Shown here in pieces: positions 6,198 through 9,641 of a stretch of 9,641 nt of DNA. Under the pieces are notes generated by a model, which did not search any database, had not been told where the DNA came from, and was given only the letters and a program-made list of their open reading frames with translations. How positions within the stretch are numbered: position 1 is the stretch's first letter; every line of letters starts with the position of its first letter. This stretch comes from Syntrophobacterales bacterium (GTDB lineage: Bacteria > Desulfobacterota > Syntrophorhabdia > Syntrophorhabdales > WCHB1-27). The position numbers and the translations under genes were made by a program. The stretch lies in NCBI GenBank assembly GCA_017881765.1, contig JADGQN010000156.1:1-9641 (forward strand), given 5' to 3'.

Positions 6198-7559
6198 TCA
6201 GCCACTGCCTTGGTCGGCGGCCTTTGAACCTCGAACCTCGGTTCTCTTGTGCCAGACGAAGATGCCGGTTTTCGACGGGTCAAGGAGAAGACACTTTTTC
6301 ATGAGCCCGATACTTTCGGCACCAAGCGTGGTATTGCGACGCAACAAAAGAAGCCCGGTTCCGCTCCGCACGTCCCTGGACACGGCCAGCCCCGGCAAAA
6401 GGTCTTTAATGCCCAGCTCGACCTCTGCTGCGTCATTCTCCGAAGCTGACATTGTTGAGGCTATCTCCCGCACTGTTTTCTTGAAAACGTGAAACAATTG
6501 CGGATCAAACTGTTTCCCGACAAGGGGCGCCATTTTGCCAAGGGCAACATCGGGGCCGTCCGGCCCACCCACTCGGCCCGATAGGCGATCAAAGCTGTTT
6601 GCAACGGCAAGAATTCTCGACCCGAGCGGTATCGCGCTGCCCGAAAGGCCCTCCGGGAACCCCCTCCCGTCATACCATTCGTGGTGGTGTCTTATAAAGA
6701 GCCCCACTTCGTTGAACTCCTCCACAAAATGAATCGCAGCTTGCCCTCTGACAGGGTGCATCCGATACTCCTCCAGTTCGGCTTCGGTCATTTCATCCTT
6801 GTTCTTTAATAAGACTATATCCGGTACACCTATCTTACCTATATCATGCAGGTGCGCGGCGATTTCTATGGACTCCACGGTGACAGCATCCAAACCAAGC
6901 CCTCTGGCGAGGGCTACAGACGCATAGGCCACATTATTTGAGTGATTCAGAACGGTGACATCCCGCAGCTCGATGAGGCTCGACAGGGCTGCAATCATTG
7001 CTTTCATGTTCCTGGAGAGCCTTTCATGCAGCCTCGTCAACTCCACATTCTGCTTCTCCAGGTCTACCGTCTGTTGCTGGACGGCTAGCCCAAGCTTTGC
7101 GCTCCATTTCTTAAGTTCTTGATTCTGTTTCTCCGTTAATTCTTTAAGGAGCTGATTCTCCTTGATCAATCTGTACTTCTGAATGGCGTCCCGTATGATG
7201 AGGATCAGCTCGTTATCATTCCAGGGCTTTGCAATATACCTGCTGGCCCCTCCCCTATTGATAGCATCGATGGTCGCATTGATATCAGCGTAGCCTGTGA
7301 GCAGGATCCTCAGCGTGTCCGGTGCAATCGCTCCGGCCTTTTCCAGGAAATCGACACCTGACATGCCCGGCATCCTCTGGTCGGATAGGATGAGACCGAT
7401 ATCGGGCTCTTTCGTCATGATCCGCAGGCCTTCTTCTCCCCCGGTTGCGGTTAAGACCTCATACTCCTCATCGGCGAGGAGACGCCTGAGCGATCGCAAT
7501 ATATTCTCTTCGTCATCCACGAGGAGCACTTTTGCCTTGACGGTGACTGGGGTACCCAT
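6198..7559 (-). CDS. Response regulator: receiver domain plus HD-GYP domain
   Basis: The 453-residue protein has a receiver domain (about 9-130), a coiled-coil linker (about 130-185), an HD-GYP domain (about 185-360) and a C-terminal segment. Seen: DDE acidic pocket (15-17), phospho-acceptor Asp60 in LSDQRMPG, Thr88 and Lys111; then His206, the HD pair in AHLHDIGKIG (His238-Asp239), HHHEWYDGRGFPEGL (291-305) and ILAVANSFDRL. HD-GYP proteins such as RpfG hydrolyse cyclic-di-GMP. Two departures are visible: GYP reads GFP, and the usual ADxxDAL aspartate is Asn321. Metal binding or activity may therefore be altered. It is the likely partner of the kinase upstream: its ATG follows the kinase TAG with no gap, and AAGGA inside the kinase end supplies the ribosome site. 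The last 15 or so residues (RTEVRGSKAADQGSG) are partly encoded by heptad repeats and look like a repeat-derived tail. Confidence 0.92.
   Translation of the reverse strand: MGTPVTVKAKVLLVDDEENILRSLRRLLADEEYEVLTATGGEEGLRIMTKEPDIGLILSDQRMPGMSGVDFLEKAGAIAPDTLRILLTGYADINATIDAINRGGASRYIAKPWNDNELILIIRDAIQKYRLIKENQLLKELTEKQNQELKKWSAKLGLAVQQQTVDLEKQNVELTRLHERLSRNMKAMIAALSSLIELRDVTVLNHSNNVAYASVALARGLGLDAVTVESIEIAAHLHDIGKIGVPDIVLLKNKDEMTEAELEEYRMHPVRGQAAIHFVEEFNEVGLFIRHHHEWYDGRGFPEGLSGSAIPLGSRILAVANSFDRLSGRVGGPDGPDVALGKMAPLVGKQFDPQLFHVFKKTVREIASTMSASENDAAEVELGIKDLLPGLAVSRDVRSGTGLLLLRRNTTLGAESIGLMKKCLLLDPSKTGIFVWHKRTEVRGSKAADQGSG
6224..6244. repeat. TYGAACC heptads inside the HD-GYP C-terminal coding end
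   Basis: TTGAACC, TCGAACC and the related TCGGTTC lie in phase at 6224-6244 on the plus strand. The last two include GAACC-TC-GGTTC, a short inverted repeat. They encode part of the RTEVRGSK tail of the response regulator, so a repeat of the intergenic type appears to have extended the coding sequence. Confidence 0.6.
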
Positions 7560-9377
7560 CTAGTCCTTCCTTACGGGGATTGTTACGGTGAAGGTAGTTC
7601 CCTTTCCCGGTTCGCTCTGAACGCTGATTTCGCCTCCGTGCTTCTTCACGATGTCATAGGTAATGCTGAGCCCCAAACCGGTGCCCTGGCCCACTTCCTT
7701 TGTCGTGAAAAAGGGCTCAAAAATGCGGTTCAGGTTCTGCGCCGCAATGCCGCAACCCGTGTCCGACACGGTAGTAACAATTGAACCATTCTCGTGCCAG
7801 GTCTTGACTGTTATCTCTCCCTGCTTCTCAATGGCTTGAGTGGCGTTTACAAGCAGGTTCATGAACACCTGGTTCAGCTGCTGCGGAAAGCACTTGGTCA
7901 GCGGCAGACTGCCATACTCCTTACTGAGTGTGGCCTTGTATTTCAGTTCGTTCCATACGATGTTGATGGTACTCTCTATGCAAGCATTGACATCCGCCAG
8001 TTTGTAGTCCGCTTCGTCCACCCTGGAAAAGCTTTTCAGATCCTGCACGATCTTCCGCACTCTATCGACACCATCAACGGATTCTACGAGCAGTTGCGCC
8101 ACGTCCTCAAGACTATAGTCTACTTTGAGGGCCTGTCGATACTGCCTTTGCTGCTCCATGGCCTCCCCTGGAGCTGACGTCTCTATGATCTTCGTTTGGA
8201 GTCCGATGAACTCCGTCAACCTCTTAATGTACTTGTCAAAGGTGCTCAGGTTGCTTGCAACAAACCCTATAGGGTTATTGATCTCGTGAGCCACGCCGGC
8301 TGCCAGTTGTCCTATGCAAGCCATCTTTTCCTGCTGGAGTATTTTGGCCTGGGTGGCCTTCAACTCGGCGTATGCAGCCTCCAGTTCACTATTCTTTGTT
8401 TCGACTTCCCGGTTCTTCAGCTCAAGAGCTTGCGCCATTTCCCTCAGTGTGGTGGTATCGTGAATCGTAATTACCTTTCCTACGACTCCGTCTTTGTCGC
8501 GTTTCTTAAAGGGGTCCACATGGAGAATGAACCATCTGCCACTTGCCGGGTGAAAGAGTTCCACGCCCTCACCGGTGTGCTCCTTACGCTCAAAACCACT
8601 GTTGCTAAGCAATGCTTGCCAGTTCTCACCGACAATCTCCCCGTACAGGCGACCGGTGAATCGCGTTACTTCGCTGCTGCATCTTTTTATGCTCCCTTCC
8701 TCGTCAGTGAGAATTACCATGGAGCCTATACAGTCCATGGTGTCTTCCCACTCCCTCTTCGCCTCTTCGACCTGTTTGAACAGATTGTTCAGGTCTTCGT
8801 GCCTCTTCAGCAACTCTACCTGACTGTCCCTGAGGGCTTCTGCTGCCCGTTTTCGCCCGGTAATGTCTCGAACGATACCCTGGTAGCCCAGGATCGTGCC
8901 GTCACCGGCACGCCGTACCGTGGCGGTAAGCAAGCAGTCCATCACAACTCCGCTCTTCCGGCGGAATTGCACCTCATAATCCCTGACCGAGCCTTTTTCC
9001 TCGGCCTCCCCCTGAAATATTTCCCTGTCGGCAGGGTTAGCGTAGATCTCCCGCGCAGAAAGGCCTATCATTTCTTCCTTTGTATATCCGAAGAGTCCGA
9101 GCATGGCCCGGTTGGCATCAAGAAACGTGCCTTCACGGGCCGTAATATAAATGGCGTCTCTCGATTCCTCGAAAAGAGCACGGTACTTCTCTTCGCTCTT
9201 GCGCAGGCGCTCCTCTGCCCGCAGTCGTTCGTCTATCTCACTTCTCAACTGCTGATTAATTTTCTCGAGTCTCTCGGCCCGCTGGGTGACTTTAGGCGCC
9301 GGCTCGTCACAGCTGCTGGTCGGATCAGCTTCCAACTGTGCTGCCTCCATGTTGTTGATTTGAACACCAGGCTGCAC
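7560..9377 (-). CDS. Cytoplasmic double-PAS sensor histidine kinase
   Basis: This is a histidine kinase of 605 residues with no membrane segment, so it should sense an intracellular signal. Order: N-terminal coiled coil (about 30-66), PAS domain (about 66-175), second PAS-like domain (about 205-310), coiled coil (316-350), dimerisation/phosphoacceptor segment with His364 in AAGVAHEINNP, then the ATPase domain with Asn511 in FMNLLVNATQAI, DTGCGI (539-544), FEPFFTTK and GTGLGLS (565-571). All catalytic boxes are present. No PAS cofactor residue can be assigned with confidence. It is followed directly by the HD-GYP regulator, its probable phosphotransfer partner. The start is uncertain. A GTG at 9377 has no ribosome site at proper distance, and neither does ATG 9350. 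The nearby GAGGAG instead serves an overlapping 21-residue ORF. lexA lies upstream on the same strand. Confidence 0.92.
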   Translation of the reverse strand: MQPGVQINNMEAAQLEADPTSSCDEPAPKVTQRAERLEKINQQLRSEIDERLRAEERLRKSEEKYRALFEESRDAIYITAREGTFLDANRAMLGLFGYTKEEMIGLSAREIYANPADREIFQGEAEEKGSVRDYEVQFRRKSGVVMDCLLTATVRRAGDGTILGYQGIVRDITGRKRAAEALRDSQVELLKRHEDLNNLFKQVEEAKREWEDTMDCIGSMVILTDEEGSIKRCSSEVTRFTGRLYGEIVGENWQALLSNSGFERKEHTGEGVELFHPASGRWFILHVDPFKKRDKDGVVGKVITIHDTTTLREMAQALELKNREVETKNSELEAAYAELKATQAKILQQEKMACIGQLAAGVAHEINNPIGFVASNLSTFDKYIKRLTEFIGLQTKIIETSAPGEAMEQQRQYRQALKVDYSLEDVAQLLVESVDGVDRVRKIVQDLKSFSRVDEADYKLADVNACIESTINIVWNELKYKATLSKEYGSLPLTKCFPQQLNQVFMNLLVNATQAIEKQGEITVKTWHENGSIVTTVSDTGCGIAAQNLNRIFEPFFTTKEVGQGTGLGLSITYDIVKKHGGEISVQSEPGKGTTFTVTIPVRKD

Positions 9378-9390
9378 CAGGAATGAGCAT
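9325..9390 (-). CDS. Possible 21-residue leader ORF overlapping the kinase start
   Basis: An ATG at 9388-9390 is preceded at 9 bases by GAGGAG (9400-9405), the best ribosome-binding arrangement in this region. It opens 21 codons ending with TGA at 9325-9327, in a different frame from the kinase. It covers both candidate kinase starts (9377 GTG, 9350 ATG). The peptide begins MLIPGAAWCSNQQHGG and resembles nothing I know. It may be a leader peptide coupling translation, a chance ORF, or a sign that the true kinase start needs a frameshift. Confidence 0.35.
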   Translation of the reverse strand: MLIPGAAWCSNQQHGGSTVGS

Positions 9391-9479
9391 AAGACTGGTC
9401 TCCTCTATCTATTATTATCGGTAAGTATTTGTAAATATTTGGAAAGGTCTTACCTGGCCTGCGATGAATTTCGGAGTTT

Positions 9480-9518
9480 TTAACCTGTAACGGGTAACCC
9501 GTAACCTGTAACGGGTCC
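9480..9518. repeat. 7-bp tandem repeat array, GTAACNN type, abutting the lexA stop
   Basis: Five heptads in phase (TTAACCT, GTAACGG, GTAACCC, GTAACCT, GTAACGG) plus GTCC end at the base next to the lexA stop codon (9519-9521). ACGGGT-A-ACCCGT in the middle forms a short inverted repeat. The remaining gap to the kinase (9391-9479) is AT-rich near 9410-9440 and includes GGTAAG/CTTACC (9420-9425/9449-9454), but I see no confident promoter. Confidence 0.9.
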
Positions 9519-9641
9519 TTATCCGTTTATCCTTATCACTGCAACGACCCGTCCCTGTACCTCGACGTTATCGGCCTTGTGGTAGATGGGCATCATGTAG
9601 GGATTGCAGGGCTGCAGGCGAACCTGTCCGCCTTCGAAGTA
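9519..9641 (-). CDS. lexA: LexA-like S24 repressor, C-terminal end only
   Basis: Forty residues precede a TAA stop at 9519-9521; the rest lies beyond the right edge. The stretch VRLQPCNPYMMPIYH (7-21) followed by VEVQGRVVAVIR (27-38) matches the end of the LexA/S24 peptidase domain, where NP..PI and V..QG.VV.VIR are characteristic. LexA represses DNA-damage genes and self-cleaves with RecA filaments. The catalytic serine and lysine are upstream of the visible part, so activity cannot be judged. A UmuD-like or phage repressor with the same fold is less likely but not excluded. The gene is on the same strand as the kinase, 141 bp upstream of it, separated by the GTAAC array. Confidence 0.85.
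   Translation of the reverse strand, partial: YFEGGQVRLQPCNPYMMPIYHKADNVEVQGRVVAVIRING

Noticed and set aside
8196..9386. 396-codon plus-strand open frame opposite the histidine kinase
   Set aside because: Shadow of the kinase N-terminal half, where PAS domains are clear on the minus strand.

Overview
The window looks like chromosomal DNA from a GC-rich Gram-negative anaerobe. A benzoate-CoA ligase family enzyme, a one-component-sized beta-CASP RNase, an RNA 3'-phosphate cyclase and a membrane-free PAS kinase/HD-GYP pair would fit the former Deltaproteobacteria (for example Syntrophorhabdus-like aromatic degraders). That placement is inferred from gene content alone.

Layout, left to right. 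A nitroreductase-family gene runs off the left edge on the minus strand (1-491). Next comes a 224-bp non-coding element with 20-bp imperfect terminal inverted repeats (517-740), MITE-like. Two minus-strand genes follow: RNA 3'-terminal phosphate cyclase (765-1817) and a classical SDR oxidoreductase (2037-2789). They are separated by a 220-bp gap packed with 7-bp repeats. A divergent promoter region (2790-2973) leads into two plus-strand genes: a beta-CASP metallo-beta-lactamase RNase (2974-4362) and a benzoate-CoA ligase family enzyme (4478-6055). After a convergent gap, a minus-strand two-component pair occupies 6198-9377. It is a cytoplasmic double-PAS histidine kinase followed, with no intervening base, by a receiver/HD-GYP response regulator. 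The C-terminal end of a LexA-like gene enters at the right edge (9519-9641).

How the genes work together. The kinase and HD-GYP regulator almost certainly form one signalling unit, probably affecting cyclic-di-GMP or transcription-independent outputs. The CoA ligase would activate an aromatic acid for anaerobic breakdown; the SDR could serve the same type of metabolism, but it is divergently placed and its substrate is not visible. RtcA and the beta-CASP RNase both act on RNA 3' ends or RNA cleavage and lie on either side of the SDR.

The most unusual feature is in the gaps between genes. Four of them carry short tandem arrays that all have a 7-bp period but use different sequence cores: NGGGTCA (two places), a CACTA-type and a GTAACNN-type. 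A short fifth array (TYGAACC) forms part of the C-terminal coding sequence of the HD-GYP gene. The arrays sit directly against gene boundaries (adjacent to the rtcA start codon and the lexA stop codon), and two are bounded by inverted copies. Together with the MITE-like element, this is the best candidate in the window for something undescribed.
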